From Piper betle (taxonomy: Eukaryota; Streptophyta; Magnoliopsida; Piperales; Piperaceae), in assembly GCA_033002965.1 (NCBI GenBank), contig JAURVB010000163.1, forward strand, positions 1 to 64,000: a stretch of 64,000 bases of DNA, given 5' to 3'. The notes beneath the pieces were generated by a model. That model was not told the DNA's origin, ran no database searches, and worked only from the letters and a program-made list of their open reading frames with translations. The translations under genes and the position numbers were made by a program. Below are positions 32,135 through 45,129 of the stretch, in pieces; position 1 is the stretch's first letter; each line of letters begins with the position of its first letter.

Positions 32135-34700
32135 TGTAACACCCCAAATCCGGTTCACGCTCGTGAACCAAACCGGCATGTTACAGGCCCCGGTTAGGTC
32201 GGCTAACCCGAACCTAACTCGTGCGGATCCAATCTCGACGTCTTAAGATGTAGATATGACTTGTCATGCATGTATAAATGCATAAAACCCTAACATGATA
32301 CTACATGGATGACATGCAACCAAAATTTCACACCAACACAATTACAATCAAAATTAGTAAAAATTCTAAAACGAAATGGACAGAATTTCCCCTAAAAATA
32401 CAATTAGGGGCCACCCTGTCAAAATCATATATTCAAACATATATACGCATAGCAACACTAGCATTCACACAACTTCTAATCTACTACATTCATCATTCTC
32501 TGAACTTTGGGTCCTAACCCATCACACTTTTGCTGCGCTACTCTGATCATTTCATTTCATGTCATTGTCATGCCTCAAATATTTAATCATAACATGTTTA
32601 TAAAATAACATCATAAATAAAATATTAAACATTCAATCACCCAATGTGTGTGTGCAGAAGACCTTATTGCTCCTCCGTCCTGGCCGGCCCATCCATCTCG
32701 TGCTTATCACCTACATATATATAGGAAAAACGTCAGTAACAAGCGTTACTGGTCCGAAAAGAAAATAACTATAACAAACTGGCTATGAGAGCAAACTCTC
32801 ATATGAACGAAATCATCATGTACTCCACGTGAACACTCTGAAGGGCACTACTGAGGAGCCACTGGGCTGCAGACCCGGTAGCATCCCGAACTTACTGCTG
32901 CTGGTACTATGCCGCTCTCGGCACTTCTTTTTCAGTACTTCTCGTGAAACTTTATCCTAAGCCCTCTCCTTACCTCCATATTTCTCCTGGCCTTGAGCCG
33001 AAGGCCGAGTACTCTCAGGCAGTCGCCTTTAGTACCCTTTGAACCACAAGTCCGGACATGCGCTGTATTAAACAGTACCCGTAAACCTCCACGTTCTCCG
33101 GGTGTGAGGAACTCAAACGCGGAGTTATCAGGATCCCTCGGGAATGGAACAGTCCGCTGGCACTAATCCAGAGCCCGCTTTGACTGTCACGGCATCCTCT
33201 GCATGGTACGTACAGTCGATTTCTCCATCTCTCGTCTCACAGAAATACGAAAACTATATATATATATAGGCTTGGGTAGGGAGTTACATAATAGGCCCGA
33301 AGGCAACTTTTGGTGGATCTTGTTTTCGAAATCAACCTCGAGGGATCTCATCCTCGAGGGGTTATTAATCCGGAAAATGTTCGATTAAATGGCCCGAGTT
33401 AAGTGGGATCCGATAAAACGCCACTTAACCCGTCCTGCAGACAATAAATCAAACATACAATAGAAAAGATTAAAACAGACGAGTCCTAAACGGACCTGGT
33501 AGAAGCTCCAAGCGGGTCATCGCGCCTAGGCGGCGAGCTCCTACTCCGTACCTACACATCAAAACTAAATACTAACGCCCCCTAACTACATGATGCATCA
33601 AAATCAATGAATACCACACACGACATAATAATCATCCATCATAGTCAAATAATCATTAAAGAGAATAATCATAACTCAAACTATTCATACTATATTTTAT
33701 TCTGTTTTTCTAAATTACATCATGATCACTTATCATGCTCCAACTCATTTTATCTCATTAGCTCACTTACTATTCAATTACAATTCCTCAAATCATACAA
33801 TCATTACTTCATCAGAAATTAGGCACTATCATGATAAATAATCGGTCCATGCTACCATGCTATGCTAATAATCATCAATTTAAATAATGAAATTGGAGGT
33901 AATTATACCTCTCGTCGTCGACAATCGGCGACGGCTAGGGTTCCGTCGCGCGTCTCGGAGCTCAAATTCGGCGCTCATCGGCGTCCGAAGCTCGATCGGG
34001 CTCCACCGGGTGAGCCCCGCGGAAGATCCGGTGAATTCCGGCGAATTCCAGAAATTCCGATTTTCCGGCGGTTTTCCGGCAGCTGCTGGCGGTTTTCCGG
34101 CGACTTCCGGTGGTTTTCCGGCGACAATTGCCGGTGGTATCTACTAGCTGGATAGGGGTCATGTAGGGTACCATTGGAACCGGCTCGGCGAGCCCGACTC
34201 ATCTACAAGGTCGATGAGGCCAACGGAGGTGGCGGCTCGCCGGAAAATGCATAAAACAGAGGCCGGCCGTGGTGGTTGCTAGATCCGGCCGGCCACGGCG
34301 GCGACGGCCTCCGCTCCGGTTAGGAAGCGTCACTGGGTGGTCGAGGGTGCTGAGGCGACCACCTGATCGTGGTGGCGATGCTCGCCAGCGGCGGAATCGG
34401 CGACGCGACCGAAATGTAGCCGCGGCGCTAGGCGAGCCGATTCCGACGTCGCGGCGGCCTGGCAGCGGCCGGGGCTGGTCGGGGCGGCACGGCGACGCCG
34501 TGGCGGAGCTGGGCGGCGACGATCGGCGGCCGGGCGGCGCCGACAGCGGCGGCGGCGACGCTGCACAGGGGCGGCGTCGGGGTTTGGTTTGGGGAAGAAA
34601 AGAAGGCGCTGTGTGGTGGCAAGGTCGTAAATATTACTTGACTCGTCTCCGGCTCGAGTCAAGTATAATAACCAAGTCGTATTAAATCCTAAAAAAATTC
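32135..34700 (-). mobile_element. Truncated LTR of family C in element D
   Basis: Starts TGTAACACCCC and follows the complete copy at 9437 through the palindrome (32735-32750), stem-loop 2 (33337-33358), stem-loop 1 (33395-33432, one mismatch) and the GC-rich block (33900-34620). It breaks off at ~34694-34700, lacking the last ~400 bp and the GGGTTTTACA terminus. The break coincides with loss of integrase sequence from D, so one deletion probably removed both. Confidence 0.85.
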
Positions 34701-36879
34701 ATACTTAGATTCTAGCTTGAAAATTCATCAATCTCCATTGAGTCATCATCATGTTGAAAATTCTAGCTTGTGGATTCATACTTAGAGCATCAACTACTAC
34801 ATTAGCATTTTCCGGATGATAGGCTATGCTAAAATCATAGCCTTTGCTAAACTTTAACCACCTTCTTTACCTTAGGTTTAAATCTTATGGAGTAATGATA
34901 TATTTGAGGCTATTGTGGTTAGTAAAAACCTCAAATTTAGTTCCATATAGGTTGTGCCTCCACACCTTAAGTGCAAATACTACTATTTCCTAACTCTAGT
35001 TCATAAGTAGGGTAATTCTTCTCATCAACTTTCAGCTACCTTGATGCATAGGCTACTATTTTGTCATTCTGTTTAAGTACTACTCTATACCCTTGGTTAG
35101 AAGCAATAATATAGATGACAAAGTTTTCCACTTCTTGAAGCAATATAAGACTAGGGCAGTTGTTATGCATTCCTTCAATGTCTAGAAACTCTTCTCCCAT
35201 GCTTCATCCCATGTGAACTTCTTATCATTCTTTGTCAAAGAAGTTAGTGGAATTGCTGGAGTAGAAAAATCCTTGTTAAACCTCCTATAGTTCCATACAA
35301 ATCATAAAAAGCTTATGACTTTAGTGACATTCTTTGAGTGATTCTACATTGTAATTACTACCACCTCAGATGGGTATACTGCAACGCCATCTTTCGAGAT
35401 AATATGATCAAGGGAAAAAAATTGTTTTTTTTTTAAAGTCATATTTACTAAACTTGGCATACACTTTGTTCTTTCTCAGGATTTTTGAGTGCCTTTTTAT
35501 AGAATTCCTTTGATATAAGAGTAGTCACTGACAATAAGGCGATGAAAAAACTCCAATTCCCTTTCTGGTGGTAACCATGACAATTCTTCTGGAAAGACGT
35601 CTAAGAATTCTGACACAATCTTCAAAGATGATGAATTTGTTTCCTCTGACTCCATCAACGTTTCTACCACACTTGTTAGGAACCTCTAACATCCTTTCTA
35701 CATATACTTTATTTCCTTATCTCCTAGGAGATAACTTATGGATAATTTTCTACTCTTTCTCCCACAAACATGAGTTGTTTACTAGTCTTCACATCCCAAG
35801 CTAAATACACCTTCTTCCTATTGCAATATATGATGGCATGAATTATTTTATTTTATTTTTTTTGACAACCAATCCGTACCTACAAGTCAAATTCCCAAAC
35901 TATTGGCTTATTTTGTACTTTCATTAAGAGAGGTCTTACTTGCTTGTCATTTAGTGCCTGATTGCTATTAGGTGTATTTACAATTAGTTGTGGATCTAAT
36001 AATTTTAGGTTTTAGGATTAACTCTCTACAAGTCTATATGACATGTAGTAATATGTTCTCTTACTGGTTGTACGCATTATGATTGCTAGAGGTTGGGTTC
36101 TAGATCTTTCACTGGAAATATGGTCCTTTAATGCAAACTAGAGTCCTCATATGAACTTGTTAGTGTGAGCAAATCATTCAAGAAGAATGAACTGCTCATA
36201 TACCCTCACCGTTTGCCCTTGTCTTCAAATTCATGAACTCTTGGGCCATTTTGCTCATGAACATGTTACTAATAGTAGGTATTGTTGAACACATCAATGA
36301 ATTTTGCCTAAATAATGATGTCAAATTGTCACCTACAAAATTAGTTCTTTGAACTGCCTCCCTAGCTCTAAATTCTTGATCATGTTCAAGGTCCATGCTC
36401 TACCTTCGGGCTTTATAGTTCCTTTGGATGCCCTTGCACCATTCTTGATAAATTTCTCATGAGTAAAAACTCATGGCTGAACCGACATAGCAAGAGGAAC
36501 TAGAACCACAGCACTCTCGGCCACTAGATGGTCCTCGAAGATAGTTGGCCCTTGTGGTAGCTCTAGTCCCTGTGGCTGGGCTCCCTCGTTGGCTAAGAAC
36601 TACTGAAGTGTTTCTTGAGATGCCTGAATGTTCTGGTTCATCGCAGCCATAAGATTACCCAATTGTTGTTGTTATTGCAATTGATCATTCTATTGTTGCA
36701 ACTAGTGATTGGTGATATGCTTGGTCATCTACTCCACAAAATACAACGAGAAAAACAAAATTTTCTGTGTAGTATTTTAGCCAATCTTATTAGTCTATCT
36801 TATAAGGGATGAGGTATCATATACCGGTATTTTAACAAGAATAAATATGTACAACAACATTCTAGTAAAGTGATCCAAA
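34700..36879 (-). pseudogene. Element D gag-pol remnant
   Basis: Read on the minus strand from right to left: a gag N-terminus (NQNIQASQETLQ-like, ~36640), degraded gag, protease zone, RT linker (VSEFLDVFPEELSWLPPE, ~35600), RT end (HIISKDGVAV, ~35400) and RNase H (YASRxLKVDEKNYPTYELEL ~35050; ANVVVDALS ~34790). It is full of stops and frameshifts, and most of the RT palm is gone. It has the same domain order as A but is much older. Confidence 0.75.
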
Positions 36880-36891
36880 GCTCTGATTCCA
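36880..36891 (-). other. Degenerate primer binding site of element D
   Basis: GCTCTGATTCCA is the complement of TGGAATCAGAGC, one base from the Met-type site. It lies three bases inside the LTR start at 36895. Confidence 0.7.
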
Positions 36892-36894
36892 ACT

Positions 36895-37144
36895 TGTAAT
36901 CACCTTAGTTTGAACATGCCTAAATCCTATTAATGTTGGTACATATCTCATCTCCTAACGCACATGCATATCATTTTTAAGACATATAATTATAGAATTA
37001 TAAAATAAATTAGAATACAAACAAGCAGAATATACTAGCAAGTTGATCGATCACTTTCCAACATAGTCACTAATACATAAGTTTTTATATTCGTAACATA
37101 TACTACTAATATAATACCAATCTCAATAATGATCCACTAAATAA
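36895..37144 (-). repeat. 5' LTR of element D, truncated
   Basis: TGTAATCACC onward aligns with 29443-29690 (for example TAAATCCTATTAA and TACCAATCTCAATAA). Similarity stops near 37144, so about 2.3 kb of this LTR has been lost or replaced. Confidence 0.75.
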
Positions 37145-37226
37145 ATCAGTGAATAAAAATAATATAATCTAGAACTAATATTAAGAGTCTCCATCCCGTC
37201 ACTCTTATGTTCCAATACCTGCGTAC

Positions 37227-37694
37227 ATGCAAACATGGTCTCGGCTAGAGCCCAATTCTATTATTAATATTGAAGAGGATGAAGATTCTCGTCAAGAAAG
37301 GGAACTAAATAAAGCACTAGAAACAATTGATGCAATTTGGGAGTTTGATTTGGAATCGAATGATGAGTGGCACATGGAGGCTGTTACTATAGTTGAAGAG
37401 ATTCTATCACAGTCGAATGAGCCTAATAGCTTAGCTGATCACTTGGCTCGGTTAAACACTTTATTGAACTCCATGGAGGCTCACATGATGAGCTATGATG
37501 AGAAATTTGGGGTGATTAATAACCGAATTGGTAATTTGGATGATCGACTAGTTCGGATGGAAATGAATCAAGAAAGATTGATTTGGGATTTCTGTGCTAC
37601 TTATTCTATACCTTTGAGAGGATATCACTTTGCAAACAATCCAGATGGCCCTCCTCGGCAAGATATATGCTTTTTGTTTCCTTCATATACTTAA
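37227..37694 (+). CDS. Unrecognised 155-aa acidic coiled-coil ORF of a retroelement
   Basis: An intact frame encodes a soluble, acidic protein. An EEDEDSRQERELNKALETID helix is followed by LADHLARLNTLLNSMEAHMM and IGNLDDRLVRMEMNQERL, with heptad-like spacing. No zinc knuckle or catalytic motif is visible, and I do not recognise the family. It is followed 40-70 bp later by two purine tracts with AGGGGGAGTG and an LTR-like segment, so it is probably the last ORF of an LTR element whose other parts are missing. Its uninterrupted frame contrasts with its decayed neighbours. The true start may lie upstream. Confidence 0.4.
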   Translation: MQTWSRLEPNSIINIEEDEDSRQERELNKALETIDAIWEFDLESNDEWHMEAVTIVEEILSQSNEPNSLADHLARLNTLLNSMEAHMMSYDEKFGVINNRIGNLDDRLVRMEMNQERLIWDFCATYSIPLRGYHFANNPDGPPRQDICFLFPSYT

Positions 37695-37737
37695 AATCCA
37701 AAAGGGGAGAGATTTATATTTTAGGGTTTACTAAATA

Positions 37738-38208
37738 TAGGGGGAGTGTGATAATAAATGTAGGGGGAGTGCTTATTTTATTTTCGTCATCTCATAAGTA
37801 TAAGGTTTATTTAGTTTATTTATGAGATGAATAAAAATACTAATGCTTTCTTGTAGCTAAAGGATTTCTTTTAAAGCACACTTGGGTGTTGGTTTTCTCC
37901 AAGTCTTGAAGGATAGAAGCCCTACCCATCTATAGGATGGTGGTGTAGAAGAGAGGACTTACCAGTTGGGAACCTCTTTATAAATATTTTTGTTTGATTC
38001 CCTGTCCTTACTCTTTTGTGTTTTAATTAGTTTCCGCTCATATAGAAATTATTGCAAAATTTTAAATTTCTTGTTGTGTTTATTTGTATATAATCACTTA
38101 TATTTGTTTATTATTTCCATAGGGCAAGATTCTTTCTTTATCATATTTCGATATTAGCTAATTTTTTAATTGTTTAAGTTTTCCATTGCATACTGAACCT
38201 TTCTTTTC
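37738..38208 (+). repeat. Polypurine tracts and short LTR-like segment (element H)
   Basis: AGGGGGAGTG occurs twice (~37738 and ~37761). A segment from TGATAATAAATG (~37748) to CTTTTCACA (38208) has TG...CA ends and a TATA-like CTTTATAAATATT (~37975). This fits a ~460-bp LTR after the preceding ORF. No second copy is in the window, so the borders are tentative. Confidence 0.4.
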
Positions 38209-38211
38209 ACA

Positions 38212-39543
38212 AGGATCCAACAACTTTTATGGATTTGATGAATAGGGTTTTCATAAGTATCTACATGTGTTTGTAAATATTTTTGTGGATGATATTCTTA
38301 TCTACTTTGACAATGTAGAACTTCATTTAAAGCACCTAATAATGACATTGAATGTATTGAGGGAAAAATAGCTTTATACAAAATTTCGTGCGTGTGACTT
38401 TAGGCTGAATGAAGTCTTATTTCTAGGTCACATTACACCCAAGGATGGAGTGGCTATCGATCAAATAAAGTGGTGGCGACAATGGAGTGGAAACAGTCAA
38501 AAAATGTCAAGAAAGCTAGAAGTTTTCTTGAACTTGCAACTTATTATATGAGATACATCCAAAATTTCTCTACAATTGTAACTCTACTAACTTCCTTGAC
38601 AAAAAATGTCAAGAAATTTGCATGGGATGCTAAGTGTGAGGAAAGTTTTTTGACATTGAGAAGTGTTTGACTATATCTCCTATTCTCATATTGCCGTACG
38701 GTGTGGATATATTTGTTATTCATGCAAATGCAACTAACTTAGGATATAGAGCAGTTCTGATGCGGTAAGGGAAAGTGATTGCTTATGCATCTAGACAATT
38801 GAAAGTGCATGAGAAGAAATACCCAACCCATAATTTAGAATTGGGGGTGGTAGTATTTGCCTTTAAGGTGAGGAGATTTTATTTATATGGAGATCAATTT
38901 GAAATCTTTACAATCACAAAAGTCTAAAGTACATCTTCACACGACAAATTCTAAATTTGAGACAAAAGAGATGGTTATAGTTTATCATGGACAATGATTT
39001 TAATATTTTCTATCATCTTGTAAAAACTAATTTTGTAGAATCAGTTTAAAAGGGAGTTGATGGAGTCGTTAGATTGAATGGTAGATTATGTGTACCATTT
39101 AATGAGAAACAAAGGAATGAAATCGTACAAGTGTCACATCACTCTAAGTATACCATTCATCCTGAAGTGACAAAAATGTATCAAGACATGAAGAGGATGT
39201 ATTGGTGGCCAGGTATGAAAAAAGATGTGGCTGAATTTTTTACTACATGTTTGGTATATCAACAAATAAAATTCGAACATCAAAGGCCTAGAGGATAGCT
39301 TCAACTACTAGAAATTCCCAAGTGGAAATGAGAGGACATTACTTGTGATTTTGTAGTTGGATTGCCAAAGACCAAGAAGAACCATGCAATGTGGGTGGTG
39401 GTCGATCGACTATCATAATCATTGCACATTTCATTCTTATAAGGATGAATCTGAACATCCGACGATTGGTAAATCTCTCTATGCAGAATATAGTGAAATT
39501 GCATGAAACACCTGTGTCTATTGTATCAAACATAGATCTAAGG
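38212..39543 (+). pseudogene. Element E pol, first part (RT to integrase)
   Basis: The sequence enters in mid RT at [11 protein letters not shown]. It shows FVDD (38282-38293), FLGHITPKDGVA, and RNase H with the first catalytic Asp changed (HANATN for YTDASG) but [20 protein letters not shown] kept. The integrase zinc finger has its second Cys as Tyr (CLVYQQIK). Stops and frameshifts are frequent. The N-terminal half and the 5' LTR are missing. The reading is cut at 39543 by a B LTR and resumes at 46404. Confidence 0.85.
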
Positions 39544-39672
39544 TGTAAAACCATAGTTTCAGTTTAGGATTTTACCGGATTTTAGTTTTGTCGATAATCT
39601 CGAGCTGGTTTGAGCAAGCTTGAGCTAGACTAGTTTTCAGATTATGAGTATGGGCCCAGATGGCTGTATGAG

Positions 39673-42526
39673 TGTAACACCCCATTTCGGCTCACCCGCG
39701 AACCGACCCGGGAATGTCACCGGCGACCGAACCGTTCGCTAATCTACTGGGTTCGGTTAAGCCGTCCAGGATCTACTCTCGGCGTTTTAAGATGGAGATG
39801 CAAACATGAAATGCATGGATGGGATGCGTGGGTTCTAACGGAGTCCTACATACATGCCATGACGTGCAAGCAAAGACAAGATAAAATAATAAATGAGAAA
39901 CCAAAAGAAAATATATACTATTTTATGAAAATACGGTAAAACATGATAATCTATCGTAGCATTCATCATTATCTCCTTCGTTTCAATTGAACCGAGCCTG
40001 AACTCCAAACTCACTACTCATTCGCATTTATCCATTCATTTCAAAACAAGCAATTTATCTAAACAAACACATCAAAATTATCATTCACGTAGCAATAACA
40101 CACCGTCATTATACGTTACACGCGGCAGGTACATGTGTGCGCGGTTCCGTGCTGCTCCTCCGCAGTCCCGACAGCTTTCATCGCTCGCATTCCTCACCTA
40201 CATATATATAGAAAAACCGTCAGTAACGAGTGTTACCGGCCCGGAAAATAACTAATATCAATCTGGCACAGGAGAGCAAACTCTCCTGTTGAATGAAAAC
40301 CATATACTTCCTCAAGAACTCTCATCAGGGCACATACGGGAGCCGTCGCCCTCGGGTCGACAGCGTCCCCCTATCTTTCACATTCTCATGCCTCGGCCAT
40401 TTCTCTATTGCTTCTCGCGTCAAATCTCATTCCTTTCCGCCCTCTGCACCTTCCATATTACTCCTGGCCTTGAGCACGAAGGCCGAGTACTCTCAGGCAG
40501 TCGCCTTCAGTACCCTTTGAAACCACAAGTCTAGACATGCGCTGCAATGCAGTACCCGTGAACCTCCACACTTCTCCGGGTTTGAGGAACTCAAAGGTGG
40601 AGTTGTCAGGATCCCTCGGGAATGAAACGGCCCGCACACCATTCCAGAGCCCACTGTCGACACACACGTGCCCGCTCGCGTAGCACGGTAGTCGGATTTC
40701 CCTCATTCAGTCTCTCACCAAAACACGAAAACTATACATATATATAGGTCTGGGTTGGGATTTATACAATAGGCCCGAAGGCAACGTGAGCTGGATCTGA
40801 AGTTCGAAAACAAACTCGAGGGATCTCATCCTCGAGGGTTATTAATCCGGAAAATCGTTGGCTAAATGGCCCGAGTTAAGTGGGATTCGATAAAACGCCA
40901 CTTAACTCGTCCTGCACATAATAAATCAAATACACAAGAGAGTAGCGTAAATCAGAGAACGAGTCCTAAACGGACCTGGTAGAAGCTCCAAACGGGTCCA
41001 CGCGCCTAGGCGGCGAGCTCCTACACCGTACCTACACAATCAAACTAAATACTAACGCCCGCATGATGAATCACACATCCTATAGCATGCACGCACAATC
41101 AACACAATCACGCATCAATCAACACATATTAACCTATATCAATTCTAGCAAGTCTACTTAGGCTAGTTTGCATTAGATCATGATCATTACCTAATAACCC
41201 TAATTAGTTTCATAACTTCTATTTTTAACACCACACAATTCCACAAATTTCATATTTTATTCTAAATCAAATCCACATTTATACAAGTAATTACAATGCA
41301 CAATTCATCAATCATAGCATGCAAATTCTAATAATCAATACTTTCAATTAATTAAGTTAAAATAAATTATACCTCGCGTCGTCGAAAATCGGCGACGGCT
41401 AGGGTTTCCGTTTCGCGGCTCGAAACTCGAATTCGGCACCTAGCGGCGTCCGAAGTCCGATCAGATTGGACTGGGTGCGTTCGGCGGATGATCCGGCGAA
41501 TTTCCCACGAATCCAATTTTCCGGCAGTTCCGGCGGTTTTCCGGCGAGTGTCGGCGGTTTTCCGGCGGATTCCGACGGTTTTCCGGCGATGATTCGGGAC
41601 GGGGCAATCAGGGGGTCTATCGGCACCAGCTCGACGAGCTCGGTCCAATGGTGGTGTCAAACAGGGTAGCCGAGGCGGCGATGGCCGTCAACGGCGGCGT
41701 CGAAAATGGGCGGCGGCGGCGGCGTGCTCCGATCGGGGCTCCGGCCGGCCTCGACGGCGCTCGGGATGGTGGGGGAAATGTCGGCGACGGCGAGAGGGTG
41801 CTCGTCAGGGTCACACCGGCGGCGGAGCGGCCCGGATGGCGGCGGAATCCGGCCCGAAGTGGCGGCGGCCGAGGTGGTTTCGTGGGTCGATTCCGGCGTC
41901 GTGGCGGCGAGACGGTGGCCGGGGTGGGTCGTGGCGGCACGGCGACGGCACGACGGGGCGGGGCGGCGACGATTGGCGGCAGCACGGCGTCGGCGGCGGC
42001 GGCGGCAGCGCACCACAGTGGCGGCGAGGGTTTGGGTGGAAGAAGGGTCGGGAGGGAGAAGAAGAGTTCTCAATGGCAAACTCGTAATTTAGTATTGACT
42101 CGATTCCGACTCGAGTCAAAATAATAACTAGTTCGTAATAAATTCTAAAAAAAATCTAGAAAAATATGGAAAAATTCCATAAAATAAAACAAACACAACA
42201 GCATCCAAATGGCATGCTCTATAACTAATAACCCACCCGAATATAATCCAACGCGCCCTAACGCGTTATTCGGCCTAAAACTATTTCTACGATCAAACAT
42301 ATAAAAAGAAAAAAATACTGCATACTTTCATATATTCAGATAACTCGTATCTCACCATCTTCTCGACGTTATCGTCATATATTCAGGTACACCTGACTCT
42401 CATCGCTCATAACTCACGGCTGGTCTCGACTCAGCACGCGATTCATGAAACTGACTCGACTCGAACCAACGGTCGAACCGACTGGTTCGGTAACGTAAAA
42501 CCCTGACTCGAGTCACGGGTTTTACA
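39673..42526 (-). mobile_element. Solo LTR of family A
   Basis: A 2,854-bp reverse-oriented copy of the A LTR (TGTAACACCCC...GGGTTTTACA), flanked by ATGAG (39668-39672) and ACGAG (42527-42531), inside the B LTR. It keeps the palindrome (40222-40237), stem-loop 2 (40815-40836), stem-loop 1 with perfect arms (40872-40909), the intron-like borders and the GC-rich block (41380-42060). Confidence 0.92.
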
Positions 42527-45129
42527 ACGAGCATGTTATAGTGGCTGAGTATGCTTGACATGCAGATGATAAGATCATGAGTTATCAGTGTATACTAGGT
42601 ATACAGATTTTGTTGTATATGTTAGCCAGGATTTTAGTCCTAGAACTAGGATTTTAGGAGTTATCGTTTGGGATTTTTTGGTCATCTCATTCATGCATCA
42701 GAGGGATTTTAGACCATTGGATTGTGCCCTGTCGGCCCAGCTCAATTGCATTTAGGGTTTCAAGGCCCATTTACCCTTCTTGCCTCTATTCCCTCCTATA
42801 GAGTCATTTTTAGAACTTGAGTTAGTTTCGACTTTGGACGGTCTTGATTCGAGCTTTCCATCCATAAGTATATTGCATATACCCGTAGGTGGAACCACTA
42901 GGCCATTGAGTTGTCAGATCTTTAGATCATGCCACATGGAAAATTCTAAGCCGTCCACTTAACCCTAGCGTCCCATATAGATTTTGGGGTTTTCTCCCAT
43001 TTTTAGTGTTTTCCACTTTTACCCCGCCGCTACTTCGGCTCACCGCCGGTGAGACCCCTGCCCTCCTTTGGCTGCCCAATTAGTATGGCCATGACCGTCT
43101 CATAGCTGGCTTTCCATTCGTACCACTCACGACCTCAGGCGCTACCGCAGTCGCCGTAAGAGATAGAGTTTTCTATTAGTGTTCATTACTTCCGCCACCA
43201 CAGTTTGGGCCGTTTTTTGGTGCCGACAAGCCACCACCAGATATCCAACCACACCGATGGCTTCCCCTCACCGAGATCTATAGCTTGAGACCAACATCGT
43301 CCATCGTTGCGGTTGCAATCGCCGCCGGCGACGTCACTACATACGGTGGTGATGTTGCCCCTTTCTGGCCATTTTTCGGCCGACTGGCTGCCGGACTGCA
43401 CCGGTCATCATGGCCATCATGTTCCTCGTCCTCCCTCCTATCGATCTCGACTGGCTGTTATCCCAGCCACGCTGCTGTTGACGTTCTCTGGCGACGGGCA
43501 CCACATCCCTTTGTCCTAGCTATTTGCTCGTTCGCCTAGTTCAAGGTCCCCTTGCACGTGACCACATCTGCCTGCCTGTGTTCAAGTCCGCATGACCATG
43601 CTCAAGTACGCTAGTCCAAGTCTGCCTGTCCTGTTCATGTCTGCTTAGCCATACCAGCCCATTTTAAGCACGGGTTGGTTCAACACTTTCGGTTTGGTCT
43701 AGTTTAACTTGTTTCGGTCTGGTTCAGCCTGTTTTTGGCCGTTTTTAGACCTTTTATGGTAATTCGAGAACCCTTACATTAGTTTAGATACATATTTATA
43801 TGATTTAGCATGATTGGATGTTATGATGAATTTTCTTTATTTATTATTTTAATTAATTAATTAATTATTTATTTATTCATTATTATTTATTTATTTTTAT
43901 TTATATGTTTATCATATATGATGAATGTTTATATCATTATTTGTTATTATTAACATTATATTTACTTATGAATATTAGTCTTATTATGTTTATTAAATTG
44001 AGTGTGTGTGTATATATATATTTTTTCGTTATGAGTATGTTATTAGTTATTTGTATTTAATTATGTATTCTTGTATTGAATAACTATGATATTATTAATA
44101 TTCATGATCAATGAGTATTAACTATTTATTTATTTATTTATTGAATTATTATATATCTGTTTATTTATTTATTTATATGTTTACTAACACAAGTATATGT
44201 TGATATTTACTCGTGTTTACCTGTGTATTTATATTGTGTAATTATATTATTATTTTATGATTAGAATATTATTTATACTCATGTTTAGACGTTTATTATT
44301 TATGTAATTATCTATGGGTGCATTTCTTTGTATATTTATTTATTTATTATTTATTATTATTATGTCTCGATTTGCATGCCAGATGTTTAGTTGTAGGCTT
44401 GTTAGCATTATTTCCTTTATTAGGATGTATTGATGATATGAGCAAACACCACAAGCATGCATCATATAGTGATGTTAGTATTTTACTTAGTAGTGGGTTT
44501 CGATATAGGTTACGGAGTCCGAGCGTAGATGTGACGATGTGCTTGGAGCTTGGACCACAGGTCCGTAGGACTCTCTCTCTCTCTCTCTCTTGCTTGACTC
44601 CTTGAGTGTTGAGTTTAATTGTGTTTTATACGTAGGACGACATCGGTGGCATTTTATTGCATCCCTCCGATGTAGGGCCATTTAGCTATGTTTTCTACGC
44701 ATGTTTAATAAAACTACAAGGATGAGTTCCCTTGTTGGTTTTCAAACTTAAGCTTCAGAAATTTATGATATAAGCCTCTTTCCTACGCCTATTATATAAG
44801 TATGCCCATTTTTACGGATTTCACGAATAAGAGAGTGAGTGGTATGGAGATATGTATGAATTGCAATAGTACTCCTTCAAACTATGAGGTAGTGCGGTGT
44901 ATGATGGTACTGCGTAATGTAGTGCATTTCCGAAATATGTAGAACTAACTTAATTGTTCCTTTTGCCATTTAAGTACTGTGGCGGGAGATATGGAAGGTG
45001 TGAGGGTGTAAGCGCTGTATGTGTGTATGAATATGATTATGAGCTGTGCATGTGAGTTGGCAATTGCTTAAGTATGTTTGCTTACCGCCCAGTGTGAAGC
45101 TATCCTTAGCCAAGCCAACGGGTATTTTT

